Shown here one piece after another: positions 17,507 through 25,976 of a stretch of DNA of 44,288 nt (positions are counted from its first letter, which is position 1; each line of letters opens with the position of its first letter). The stretch lies in the NCBI GenBank assembly GCA_018224385.1, contig JAGTVB010000008.1, positions 1-44,288 on the forward strand. Direction: 5' to 3'. The translations under genes were made by a program, and so were the position numbers. Under the pieces are notes generated by a model. That model was not told where the DNA came from. It made no database searches and saw only the letters and a program-made list of their open reading frames with translations. This stretch comes from Gammaproteobacteria bacterium. GTDB taxonomy: Bacteria > Pseudomonadota > Gammaproteobacteria > HK1.

Positions 17507-19669
17507 TCAAAAGCGCCCGTAATAACCTTCCTTGATCGCGTCATATAGGTTGGCGGCAGTATGCGTCTCCCCATCGTACTCTATCTCATCGTTTCCTTTG
17601 GCCTCGACCGCTGTCCCGTCTTCGAGGGTAAAGTGATAGGTGGTTTTCTCCAGATCCTTTTCCTTGACGAGAACGCCTTGAAAAGACTCGGGATTAAAGC
17701 GGAAGGTCGTACATCCCTTCAGCCCTTTCTGATAGGCATAAACGTAGATGTCCTTGAAGTCTTCATAGGGAAAGTCGGTGGGAACGTTAGCCGTCTTGGA
17801 AATAGACGAATCGATCCATCGCTGGGCGGCGGCCTGAACGTCGACGTGCTCACGGGGGGTGATGTCATCGGCGGTTACAAAGCACGCTGGCAAGGTTCCC
17901 CGGCTCTCGCCGTCCCCGGGCATGGCATCGGAATCGATGAGCTCCCGGAAGGCAAGCAGCTCGAAGGAGTAGACATCTATCTTTTCCTTTGTTTTGCGCC
18001 GCTCCCGGATAACATTACGCGAATAGTGATGTGCGAAGCTCGGCTCGATGCCATTGCTTGCATTGTTGGCCAAGGATAAGGCAATGGTGCCGGTCGGAGC
18101 GATAGAGCTATGGTGGGTAAAGCGAGCTCCGACGTCTGCGAGTTGGTCGATGAGATCAGAATCAATGGTCGCAAGCCGCTGCATGTAACGGCTGTAGCGG
18201 GCATGTAGGATTTTGCCGGGGACACGATCCCCGACCTGAAAGCCATCTTTTGCCATTTCCGGACGACGGCAAAGCATGTCGGTACTGACCGTAAATTCTT
18301 CCTCCATGAGTGGCGCTGGCCCCTTCTCCTTGGCAAGCTCGACCGCCATCTGCCAGCCCACATGAGCCAGCTCGCGGCTTACTCGTTCAGTGAACTGCAG
18401 CGATTCCGAAGAGCCATAGCGCATCCCGAGCATGGCTAATGTCGATCCCAGACCGAGAAAACCCATGCCGTGGCGTCGCTTACGAAAGATTTCGTCGCGC
18501 TGCGATTCGAGCGGCAGTCCGTTAAGCTCAACCACGTTATCCAGCATTCGAGTGAAAACAGCGACGGTGGCGCGATAGGTTTCCCAATCGAAGCGGACCT
18601 GTTCGGTAAACGGATCCAGCACAAACTTAGTGAGGTTTACCGAACCGAGCAAGCAGGAACCATAGGGCGGTAGCGGTTGTTCGCCGCAAGGATTGGTGGC
18701 ACGTATGTTCTCGCAGAACCAGTTATTGTTCATCTCATTTATCTCATCGATGAGGATGAACCCAGGTTCAGCAAAATCATAAGTGGAGGACATGATGAGG
18801 TCCCAGATGCGCCGTGCGCGCACGCTCTTGTAGACCGCGCAAGCGACCTCGCCGGCCTCATTGACAACATAACCGTCCTTGACGGGCCACTCCCGCCACA
18901 CAATCGAGTCCGTATCGTGGAGGTCAATGGCATCGCATTCCACCTCTTTAGCCGTGAGCGGGAACGCCAGCGGCCACTGCTCGTCTTGGCTGCCGGCTTG
19001 CATAAACGCACGACTCACCAGCAGGGAGAGGTTGAACTGCCGTAAGCGGCCGTTCTCGCGTTTGGAGCGAATGAAATCCAGCACGTCCGGATGACCGACA
19101 TCGAATGTCGCCATCTGCGCGCCACGCCGCCCTCCGGCAGAGGAGACGGTAAAACACATCTTGTCGTAGATATCCATAAACGAGAGCGGCCCTGAAGTGT
19201 AGGCGCCGGCCCCAGATACATAAGCGCCTTTCGGGCGCAAGGTGGAGAACTCATAGCCTATTCCGCATCCCGCCTTGAGGGTTAACCCGGCCTCATGGAC
19301 CTTTGCCAGGATGGCGTCCATTGAGTCTTTAACCGTTCCGGATACGGTGCAATTGATGGTCGAGGTGGCAGGCTTATGTTCCAAGGCCCCTGCATTAGAG
19401 ATGATGCGTCCACCTGGAATGGCGCCGGCCCGTAGTGCCCAGAGGAATTTTCCGTACCACTCATCCTGCTTCGCTGGGGTGGTTTCGACCTCAGCAAGCG
19501 CCCTTGCAACACGCTGATAGGTACCATCGATAGTTTGATCTAGAACGGTACCGTCCTTTTTCTTGAGCCGGTACTTGCGATCCCAAATATCCATCGATGC
19601 CGCTTGCAACGGGATCTCGGCAGGGCTGACGGTGTTGCTCAAGAGTGAGTGCTGGTGTGCAAATGTCAT
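17507..19669 (-). CDS. nrdJa: Class II (B12-dependent) ribonucleotide reductase, catalytic chain
   Basis: Reduces ribonucleotides to deoxyribonucleotides using adenosylcobalamin, so it works with or without oxygen. The 10-stranded barrel motifs are present: INCTVSGTVKDSMDAIL, LKAGCGIGYEFSTLRPKGA, SSAGGRRGAQMATFDVGHPD, ATNPCGEQPLPPYGSCLLGS and IAPTGTIALSLANNASNGIEP. The C-terminus ends after a short beta-rich tail without the TSCPD and zinc-ribbon part, which is supplied by nrdJb. The track begins at 19774. The ATG at 19669 has AGGGGA at 7 nt and gives 720 aa, and the extra 35 residues do not look like protein. Two NrdR boxes overlap its promoter. Dependence on cobalamin means the host makes or imports B12. 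Confidence 0.96.
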   Translation of the reverse strand: MTFAHQHSLLSNTVSPAEIPLQAASMDIWDRKYRLKKKDGTVLDQTIDGTYQRVARALAEVETTPAKQDEWYGKFLWALRAGAIPGGRIISNAGALEHKPATSTINCTVSGTVKDSMDAILAKVHEAGLTLKAGCGIGYEFSTLRPKGAYVSGAGAYTSGPLSFMDIYDKMCFTVSSAGGRRGAQMATFDVGHPDVLDFIRSKRENGRLRQFNLSLLVSRAFMQAGSQDEQWPLAFPLTAKEVECDAIDLHDTDSIVWREWPVKDGYVVNEAGEVACAVYKSVRARRIWDLIMSSTYDFAEPGFILIDEINEMNNNWFCENIRATNPCGEQPLPPYGSCLLGSVNLTKFVLDPFTEQVRFDWETYRATVAVFTRMLDNVVELNGLPLESQRDEIFRKRRHGMGFLGLGSTLAMLGMRYGSSESLQFTERVSRELAHVGWQMAVELAKEKGPAPLMEEEFTVSTDMLCRRPEMAKDGFQVGDRVPGKILHARYSRYMQRLATIDSDLIDQLADVGARFTHHSSIAPTGTIALSLANNASNGIEPSFAHHYSRNVIRERRKTKEKIDVYSFELLAFRELIDSDAMPGDGESRGTLPACFVTADDITPREHVDVQAAAQRWIDSSISKTANVPTDFPYEDFKDIYVYAYQKGLKGCTTFRFNPESFQGVLVKEKDLEKTTYHFTLEDGTAVEAKGNDEIEYDGETHTAANLYDAIKEGYYGRF

Positions 19670-19787
19670 GTGTTTCCCCTGAGAGCGGCAATAAAATTCA
19701 CCGCACGTTTCCGTTCGTGCTTTACCCTCTAACCAAAGATAGGTGCTGGAGGAGTTCCAAGCGAAGGCGATCAAAGCGCCTCTGCAT

Positions 19788-19815
19788 AGTGTAGAACACT
19801 ATGGGTTGTAGTCAA
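19788..19815 (-). promoter_or_regulatory. nrdJ sigma70 promoter
   Basis: On the minus strand, TTGACT (19815-19810), a 16-bp spacer, then TACACT (19793-19788). Transcription would begin near 19781, leaving a leader of roughly 110 nt before the nrdJa ATG. The leader contains a GCACG/CGTGC stem but no cobalamin-riboswitch core that I can see. The promoter spacer is covered by an NrdR box. Confidence 0.6.
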
Positions 19816-19842
19816 GCATAAAAAAATCACCATATATTGTGT
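19796..19842. promoter_or_regulatory. Tandem NrdR boxes controlling nrdJ
   Basis: Two 16-bp sites match the known NrdR consensus ACAcwATATATwGtgT. The distal site TCACCATATATTGTGT (19827-19842) agrees at 14 of 16 positions. The proximal site ACACTATGGGTTGTAG (19796-19811) agrees at about 11. They are 31 bp centre to centre (15 bp between), the helical phasing known for NrdR pairs. The proximal box lies in the promoter spacer and touches the -35, as expected for repression by the ATP/dATP-sensing regulator NrdR. The nrdR gene is not in the window. Confidence 0.75.
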
Positions 19843-20010
19843 TTCCTCACTCAAGGGCCGGACGCCCCTTGCGACCTCCGATATACTTGCAGGATTCCTG
19901 ATTGACCGCCGAACTAGTATAAGATCGCCGTTACTTCATGTTGCGTCACCCGCGGCCGCGAGCGATGACAAAGCAAACAATGATCGAGGAAGAGGGGGCC
20001 TTGAGGGACT

Positions 20011-20841
20011 ATGCTGACCACCAAAAGGTATGAGTACTTGCGTTTTGACAACATTCGGATACATCCTGACGTTTCCAACCACCGCCCATTGGATATCCGA
20101 AAGGTGGCCCACTACGAGGAGGACATCTACCGCAACGGCTTGCTTGAGCCGTTAGTGGTTTGGGAAAAAGGAAGCGGCGACTACTTCTTAGTGGGTGGTT
20201 TTCACCGCATGGCCGCCATCAATGCCATCCGGGCAAAACATCCCGGCTACTTCGATTCTGTCGATACCCGCGTGGTGGCGGGTAGCCTGGATGAGATCCG
20301 TGCGTTAAACCTCAAGCTTAACGCCGATCGCCTCGACACCAAGATCACCGACTACTTCGATACTGTTATCTACCTTAACAATGTGAATTGGCCGAAGGGG
20401 CGCATCGCGGAATTTCTGGACAAGAGCGTGCCCTGGATTGAGGAGATTCTGCGCTACGCGCCTACTATGGATCAACGGCTTCGGATACTTCTGGAAAATG
20501 GCCGAGTCTCCTGGAATCGGGCCAAACAGATTTGCCGACTGATTCAGGAGGCGCCCCCTGGTCGAGAACAAAAAGTCCTTGACAGAGAGCTCAAGGCATT
20601 GAGCCGGAACACTGTTGCGTCAAAGGCGCGCAAAAAACCGTTGACTTTTCGGATTGCAGAAAAGCGCTTACGTACCCGCTCGCGGAACCAGCCCGATAGC
20701 ACATTCACGGTCGGAGCCGAAGATCTCCTCTGTTTGCTTCTGGTACTGCAAGGAACGCGCTATGACGAGGAACATCTTCAACGGGTACGCAACACCTTCC
20801 CGGGGTTATTGGAAGAGCAAACACCTGACGACAATGGCTGA
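20011..20841 (+). CDS. Orphan ParB N-terminal-domain protein
   Basis: A 276-aa protein with a ParB/Sulfiredoxin-type domain at about residues 10-110. The nucleotide-binding motif appears as GGFHRMAAI in place of the classical GERRWRA box, with EEDIYRNGLLEPLVVW before it. A helix-turn-helix-like segment follows (around WPKGRIAEFLDKSVPWIEEI), then a basic linker and an acidic C-terminal helix. There is no parA gene or parS-like cluster beside it, so chromosome segregation is unlikely. Members of this superfamily also act as transcription regulators or CTP switches. It is divergent from nrdJ and shares a 340-bp control region. The start is an ATG after GAGGG. A TATAAG -10-like box lies about 95 bp upstream. 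Confidence 0.8.
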   Translation: MLTTKRYEYLRFDNIRIHPDVSNHRPLDIRKVAHYEEDIYRNGLLEPLVVWEKGSGDYFLVGGFHRMAAINAIRAKHPGYFDSVDTRVVAGSLDEIRALNLKLNADRLDTKITDYFDTVIYLNNVNWPKGRIAEFLDKSVPWIEEILRYAPTMDQRLRILLENGRVSWNRAKQICRLIQEAPPGREQKVLDRELKALSRNTVASKARKKPLTFRIAEKRLRTRSRNQPDSTFTVGAEDLLCLLLVLQGTRYDEEHLQRVRNTFPGLLEEQTPDDNG

Positions 20842-20856
20842 AAGGTTATGCCGTCA

Positions 20857-20879
20857 GGGCAGAAGAGTGATTCCTGCCC
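20857..20879. terminator. Terminator-like hairpin between convergent genes
   Basis: GGGCAG, 11-nt loop, CTGCCC, a perfect 6-bp stem between the stops of the ParB-like gene (20841) and the MreB-like gene (20902). The downstream ATTCAATTT is only partly T-rich. It could serve either direction. Moderate support. Confidence 0.45.
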
Positions 20880-20901
20880 ACCATTCAATTTAACTATCGC
20901 G

Positions 20902-21951
20902 TTATATCGGCACAAATAGGTCAACGCCTTTCTTATGCAACATCGACAGCGCTTTTCCGGCGCCGCGGGCGACGCACGTCAGTGGCTCGTCGGCGATGAT
21001 CACTGGCATGCCAATTTCATCCGCCAACATCCGATCAACACCTTTTAACAGCGCGCCACCACCCGTCAGCATGATACCGCGTTTGCGCACATCGATGCCA
21101 AGCTCTGGAGGTGTCTGATCGAGCACTCGGCGCAGCGGATCAGCGAGCTTGCGCAAAGGCTGGCGCAATACTTCATAGATTTCGTCACTGTTCAGTACGA
21201 GGGTGCATGGGACGCCGCCGGTCAGATGATGCCCGCCGACCTCAAGCTCAGAGATCTGTTCTTCCGGGTACGCTGAGCCGAGTTGCTGCTTGATATGCTC
21301 TGCCGTTGTCTCGCTGATAACGAGGAGATATTTTCGCCGAATATAGTTAGTGATGCTCTTGTTTAAGTGATCTCCTCCCATCCGCAGCGACGCGGCATGT
21401 ACAACCCCATTCATCGAGATCAGTGCCGCCTGCGTGGTGCCTCCTCCCAAATCGACAATCATGGAGCCGTGCGCATCGCTCACCGGTACGTCGGCGCCAA
21501 GAGCAGCGGCCAGGGGTTCCTCGATTAAGAGTACCTCTCGAGCGCCGGCAGACAGCGCCACCTCCCGGATCACGCGCCGCTCAACTTCCGTTGAGCCACA
21601 TCGCACACAAATCAGCATTCGGGGACTCCAACGCATCAGCCGATTACGCTGAATATGGTGCATGAAGTACTGCAGCATTTTCTCGGTGAGGATGAAGTCT
21701 GCGATCATGCCGTCCTGAACAGGCTTGACCGCGCTGTAGGAGCCGGGCATGCGCCCGAGCATGCGTTTGGCATCGTTACCTACCGCCGCGATATCGGTGC
21801 GGTTGTGAGCCCTCGTCGTCTGATTATGCACAGCAACCAAGGACGGTTCATTGAGCACCAGGCCTTCGCCCGCTTGGTAGATCAGGGTATTAACGGTGCC
21901 CAGCTCGATGGCCAGGTCATCACAAAACATACGACGAAGTCGTTTCAGCAT
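20902..21951 (-). CDS. MreB-like actin homologue (divergent paralogue)
   Basis: Bacterial actin of the MreB family, 349 aa. It keeps the N-terminal amphipathic membrane-binding helix (MLKRLRRMF), phosphate-1 (IELGTVNTLIY), the catalytic-loop LIEEPLAAALGA and adenosine motif LTGGGALLKGVDR. It departs from housekeeping MreB at strongly conserved points: LGTANT is LGTVNT, the LVCVPxG stretch is LICVRCG, and GGGTTE of phosphate-2 reads DLGGGTTQAALIS. No mreC or mreD follow; hemN lies upstream on the same strand. This suggests a second, specialised MreB rather than the cell-shape copy. The true start is the ATG at 21951, with GGAG at 8 nt; the track adds 28 implausible residues. Confidence 0.87.
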   Translation of the reverse strand: MLKRLRRMFCDDLAIELGTVNTLIYQAGEGLVLNEPSLVAVHNQTTRAHNRTDIAAVGNDAKRMLGRMPGSYSAVKPVQDGMIADFILTEKMLQYFMHHIQRNRLMRWSPRMLICVRCGSTEVERRVIREVALSAGAREVLLIEEPLAAALGADVPVSDAHGSMIVDLGGGTTQAALISMNGVVHAASLRMGGDHLNKSITNYIRRKYLLVISETTAEHIKQQLGSAYPEEQISELEVGGHHLTGGVPCTLVLNSDEIYEVLRQPLRKLADPLRRVLDQTPPELGIDVRKRGIMLTGGGALLKGVDRMLADEIGMPVIIADEPLTCVARGAGKALSMLHKKGVDLFVPI

Positions 21952-22399
21952 TTTGTTACTCCGCGTCCTATGTCGCTGCCTTAGGCAGATTGGTTCAACC
22001 CGCGCTACAGTGGTTGAGGAATGGTCATAACACACGCCTGCCTTCCCCTCACGCTATCTCGCGTTGCTGGCGCGACGACTCTGTGCGCTGGTCTCAGCAA
22101 GCTCTAGGCCAGCGTGCAAAAAGCTAATCATATTAAAGACTTATGCGCAGAGTTCAGGGATATGGAAATTGCCGCTGTATAGGGCGCCGACAGACGAGAC
22201 GAGTCGCTGAGCAGCCATTCTTTGGATGGAGTCAGGCCTGGAAGAATTCTTCATCGAGAAATACGACAAAGCGCCATCATCGCGCTTTGAGGACACGGCC
22301 CCGCTCGCCGGTACGGCGTTGCCGGGGGTGTAAGGAATTTCGACAGGTTTACGGGCTGGCAGCGCATTGATACGCAAAAGTAGCCCGGGCGTTTTTGCT
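21952..22399. other. Intergenic with a GC-rich hairpin
   Basis: Between hemN and the MreB-like gene. CGCCG-GTA-CGGCG with flanking CCCC and GGGG (22299-22327) forms a strong hairpin about 75-100 bp past the hemN stop, without a U-run. Short ORFs on both strands lack start signals and motifs. The MreB-like gene presumably has its promoter here, but I could not pick one out. Confidence 0.4.
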
Positions 22400-23764
22400 T
22401 CAGATTACTTGGCTGAACAGCTGTGTGTGCGGCTGACTACGCATCAAACGGGCGTCTAAGGCCATGCAAATATTGCGAAGAAAAGGGCGACCTACCTCGG
22501 TTACCGTCAGGCGGTTGTTCGCTATGGTGACGAGATCGTCGGCCTCCAATTCCTTTAGCCGGTGTAGCCCCGCCTCAAGAGCTGGGTGCTGTTCATCCGG
22601 ACGTGTCCAGGTGGTCTCGAACCGGCACATGAGATTAAGGATGTGTTGGCGCAGAACGAGATCCTCGTCGGTGAGCAGGTGACCGCGGAAAATGGGGACA
22701 ATGCCCTGTATCGCTTGGCGCACATACGCCTCGACAGCTTTCTCGTTCTGAGCAAAGGCATACCAGCTATCACTTATTGAAGACACGCCAAGACCAATAG
22801 AAAGCTGCGTGTGGACCGGCGTATAGCCCATGAAGTTACGGTGCAGCGTCCCGTTCTGTGCGGCTCGATAGAGGCTATCCTCCGGCAAGGCAAAATGATC
22901 CATGCCGATTTCCTGGTATCCCCCTTGTTCAAGCAGCTCACGTCCGGTTTCATAGAGGATTCTTTTTTCCCAGTCGCGCGGCAAATCTTGCTCAGAAAAG
23001 CGCCGCTGGCCAAGGCCCTTGATCCAGGGCACATGGGCATAACTGTAGAAGGCGATGCGCTCAGGTCGTAAGAGACTGACTTTGCGCACGGTGTCCATCA
23101 CGCTCGAAGGCTTTTGCAAAGGTAAGCCGTATACCAAATCGTAGTTGATGGATTGGTAACCTATGGTTCTCGCGCTCTCAGTTATGCTCGCGACGGTGTC
23201 GAAGGGCTGGAGGCGGTTGATGATTTTCTGCACGAGCGGATCGAAATCCTGGACGCCGAGGCTTAGTCGGCGAAAGCCCATCTGGTACAGCGTTTCAAGG
23301 TGCTCCGTGGTCGTATAATTGGGGTTTGCCTCGAATCCGAACTCGGTCGGGGAAGCTAAGGAAACTGTCTCAAGTATGGATCGGATCAGCTGCTTCAGGT
23401 TTCTTGGGCTAAAAAACGTCGGCGTTCCTCCGCCCAAGTGGATCTCCCTTACTCTAGGGGTGTCTGGCAGTGATTTGAGGTGCGTCGACCATTCCTTCAG
23501 CAGCGCATCGATGTAGGGCTGCTCCACAGCATGGTTCTTAGTCACCCGTTTGTTGCACCCGCAGAAGGTGCAAAGGCTCTCACAATACGGCAGGTGGATA
23601 TAGAGACTGATACCTTCTCTGGCGTTACCTTCGCTGAACGACCGGCGTGCCGTGCGATCCCATTGCTCAACGGCGAAGGTCGCTTCGTCCCAGTAGGGAA
23701 CCGTAGGATAGCTCGTATATCTCGGTCCGGGTATGTTGTACTTTGATATGAGGGTACGATTCAT
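22400..23764 (-). CDS. hemN: Oxygen-independent coproporphyrinogen III oxidase
   Basis: Radical-SAM enzyme that converts coproporphyrinogen III to protoporphyrinogen IX without oxygen, a late step of heme synthesis. The N-terminus has PGPRYTSYPTVPYW and the cluster motif YIHLPYCESLCTFCGCNK (CxxxCxxC plus the extra HemN cysteine). IHLGGGTPTFFSPRNL, FEANPNYTT, RRLSLGVQDFDPLVQ, YDLVYGLPLQ and EIGMDHFALPEDSLY follow. The C-terminal HemN domain is complete. HemN rather than the HemW paralogue is supported by the GCNK motif and the 454-aa length. I chose MNRTLISKY as start, and ATGs 3 and 6 codons upstream are possible. No FNR box was found upstream. Confidence 0.95.
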   Translation of the reverse strand: MNRTLISKYNIPGPRYTSYPTVPYWDEATFAVEQWDRTARRSFSEGNAREGISLYIHLPYCESLCTFCGCNKRVTKNHAVEQPYIDALLKEWSTHLKSLPDTPRVREIHLGGGTPTFFSPRNLKQLIRSILETVSLASPTEFGFEANPNYTTTEHLETLYQMGFRRLSLGVQDFDPLVQKIINRLQPFDTVASITESARTIGYQSINYDLVYGLPLQKPSSVMDTVRKVSLLRPERIAFYSYAHVPWIKGLGQRRFSEQDLPRDWEKRILYETGRELLEQGGYQEIGMDHFALPEDSLYRAAQNGTLHRNFMGYTPVHTQLSIGLGVSSISDSWYAFAQNEKAVEAYVRQAIQGIVPIFRGHLLTDEDLVLRQHILNLMCRFETTWTRPDEQHPALEAGLHRLKELEADDLVTIANNRLTVTEVGRPFLRNICMALDARLMRSQPHTQLFSQVI

Positions 23765-24058
23765 CGCTGGCATACCACGCATTTCGCTCGCGAAGGCATC
23801 ATCCCATCTCTAATGATGGAAAAGTTATTTTCGGGTTCCCGGTCGGCTACCATGGGCCGCTTTCTAGCTTATACTCGGTAGGTCCTTAACGTTCAGTGCG
23901 GATAGCTAGCGCTCACAGGGCGCGTGCCGCAGACGGCTTCTGGCCAATGCGGCGCGAACTTTGCCTTTATGGCGTTGAAAAAACGTTCCGCGCTATGCAA
24001 AGCTGTTATACGACATCAGCAAATAGAAAGAGCGTGCCAAATCACACTCGTAGTTGCC

Positions 24059-24871
24059 ATGTTACCAAATATTCATGAGCTCGCTCGCCTCGTTAAAGAT
24101 GTGGCGCAGCAGGAGCTTAGACCACGGTTCAAGAGTGTCCGTCAGCGGGTAAAGCAGGATGGAACCGTATTAACGGAAGCGGACTTGGCGATGGACAGAC
24201 GCCTCAAGGAAGCGCTCGCCCAACGCTGGCCGGGCATACCATTTCTCAGCGAAGAGATGCGTGCCGATGAGCAAAATGCACTTTTGCAGGATGTGCAGGG
24301 GCCCGTTTGGTGTGTGGATCCACTCGATGGAACGAGCAATTTCGCCGCCGGGTTGCCGTTCTATGCCGTCTCCCTGGCCCTTATTGCGGATGCCGCGCCA
24401 GTTTTGGGGCTGGTCTATGATCCCGAGCGCGATGAATGTTTCTCGGCGTTGAAGAGCACGGGTGCATGGCTCAACGGAAATCAGTTAGTGGCGAAGCGAT
24501 TCGACCTTCCTCTTAACCGCACTGTCGCACTGGTCGATTTCAAGCGTTTACAGCCCAAGTTGGCCAGCGCACTCGCTCGCGACCCCCCGTATGGTTCACA
24601 GCGCAACCTTGGCGCCTGCGCCCTGGAATGGGCATGGATAGCGGCGGGTCGCGGACACATTTATCTGCATGGCGGCCAGAAGCTATGGGATCGGGCCGCT
24701 GGCGCATTGGTGCTTAGTGAGGCCAGCGGATGTGCCGCTACCTTAGATGGCACGTCATTCCTGGAGCCCACACTGCGCACGACCGCCGTCGTTGCTTCCG
24801 GTGATCCGGATCTATTTGCCGATTGGCGGGATTGGATAACGCAAGCATCGCGTGGAGCAAACCAAAACTGA
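24059..24871 (+). CDS. Inositol monophosphatase-family protein
   Basis: A lithium-sensitive-type, metal-dependent phosphatase. Metal motifs are LSEEM, WCVDPLDGTSNFAAGLPFYAVS and LWDRAAGALVLSEASGC, covering the three conserved segments of the family. Possible substrates are inositol-1-phosphate, 3'-phosphoadenosine 5'-phosphate or fructose-1,6-bisphosphate, and sequence alone does not decide. The track extends 45 residues upstream into non-protein-like sequence. The ATG at MLPNIHELARLV gives 270 aa, typical of the family, although no good Shine-Dalgarno precedes it. The last codons lie close to the metallophosphoesterase gene, 61 bp downstream on the same strand, so they are probably one transcript. 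Confidence 0.9.
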   Translation: MLPNIHELARLVKDVAQQELRPRFKSVRQRVKQDGTVLTEADLAMDRRLKEALAQRWPGIPFLSEEMRADEQNALLQDVQGPVWCVDPLDGTSNFAAGLPFYAVSLALIADAAPVLGLVYDPERDECFSALKSTGAWLNGNQLVAKRFDLPLNRTVALVDFKRLQPKLASALARDPPYGSQRNLGACALEWAWIAAGRGHIYLHGGQKLWDRAAGALVLSEASGCAATLDGTSFLEPTLRTTAVVASGDPDLFADWRDWITQASRGANQN

Positions 24872-24932
24872 AAGGGCGTCGGCTTGGCGGCATGCCGCCA
24901 CCAGGCCAAGAAGTTCAAGGGAAGGATTTTTG

Positions 24933-25976
24933 ATGGGCGAATCATTACTCAATACGGTCAGTACGGTCCAATCCCATGCGCTGCGGCAACCCAGAGGGGC
25001 GACCTTGAATCCCCATCCTCCACCACCAATGGAACCGGCACTCTATGAGCAGTTACTGAAGCGTTTGGGGCGCTTGCATCTGCAACAGCGTCTCGGTATT
25101 GAAACTGATCATGAGTCCCAAGTCTTTGGACAAGGCATCAAATTCTTTCACCTTGAGAATTGGTATTCAGTGCATTCGGTTATTCGAAATAGCTTGCGCA
25201 TGGTGGGGCTCTACGGGCGCGGCCGGCGCAACGCCGCCGATATTCTAATTCGGCGCAACCATGTGGCGTTACCATCGTTGCCTAAGGCTTTCGACGGCTA
25301 CACCATCCTTCAGATCAGTGATCCGCATGTGGATATGGACGAGCACACTACCCACGTGCTCATCGAGCGGGTGCGTACGGTAGATTACGACCTCTGTGTG
25401 CTCACGGGCGACTACCGAGCTCGGACCTTCGGCCCGTTCGATGCGGTGCTCGAGGGTATGGAGCGGCTTCGTGTTCATTTGAAAGGACCAATTTACGGCG
25501 TGCTGGGCAACCATGATACAGTTCACATGGTGCCCGGTTTAGAGGGTATGGGGATCCGGCTACTGCTCAATGAGGCGGTGGCCATCGAGCGCCACGGGAG
25601 CGTGTTCTACCTCGCAGGGATCGATGATGCCCATTATTACCAGGTGGACAATCTAGAAAAGGCAGCCAGCGGTATCCCGCCTGATGCCATTGCCTTGTTA
25701 CTCTCCCACACTCCCGAGATCTATCGTCACGCAGCGCACGCCGATTTTAGCGTTATGCTGTGCGGCCATACCCATGGAGGCCAGATCTGCCTGCCGGGCG
25801 GCTTCCCGCTTACCTGGGATGCGAGCTGTCCCCGGCAGTTGGCAGCGGGTGCTTGGCGGTACCACGGCATGATCGGCTACACCTCGGTGGGAGCGGGGAC
25901 ATCCATCGTTGGCGTGCGTTTTAATTGCCCGGGAGAAATCACGCTGCATTATCTGCACGCCGGAGCCAGTCAATAG
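24933..25976 (+). CDS. YkuE-like metallophosphoesterase
   Basis: A calcineurin-like phosphoesterase with the full binuclear metal set: LQISDPHVD, LTGDYRA (where most relatives have GDxV/L), YGVLGNHD, a histidine in LLSHTPE and CGHTHGGQI. The catalytic domain is residues 120-345. It is preceded by about 115 residues without a transmembrane helix that hold a basic/amphipathic stretch (HSVIRNSLRMVGLYGRGRR). Relatives in this group act on phospholipids or UDP-lipid intermediates, or have unknown substrates. The track starts at a GTG inside the upstream gene. The ATG at 24933 with AAGGA at 6 nt is preferred (347 aa). It overlaps the convergent CarS-like gene by 7 bp at the 3' ends. Confidence 0.9.
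   Translation: MGESLLNTVSTVQSHALRQPRGATLNPHPPPPMEPALYEQLLKRLGRLHLQQRLGIETDHESQVFGQGIKFFHLENWYSVHSVIRNSLRMVGLYGRGRRNAADILIRRNHVALPSLPKAFDGYTILQISDPHVDMDEHTTHVLIERVRTVDYDLCVLTGDYRARTFGPFDAVLEGMERLRVHLKGPIYGVLGNHDTVHMVPGLEGMGIRLLLNEAVAIERHGSVFYLAGIDDAHYYQVDNLEKAASGIPPDAIALLLSHTPEIYRHAAHADFSVMLCGHTHGGQICLPGGFPLTWDASCPRQLAAGAWRYHGMIGYTSVGAGTSIVGVRFNCPGEITLHYLHAGASQ

Noticed and set aside
17561-18079. 172-aa plus-strand ORF
   Set aside because: Antisense to nrdJa, whose motifs are unambiguous; a shadow ORF.
19670-19795. Cobalamin riboswitch in the nrdJ leader
   Set aside because: The leader has a small hairpin, but none of the conserved B12-box sequence; NrdR boxes explain control better.
20011-20841. 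Chromosome or plasmid partition locus
   Set aside because: No ParA and no parS repeats; the ParB motif is altered, so this is an orphan-domain protein.
23765-23923. FNR/Anr box upstream of hemN
   Set aside because: No TTGAT-N4-ATCAA-like site was found, although hemN is often under such control.
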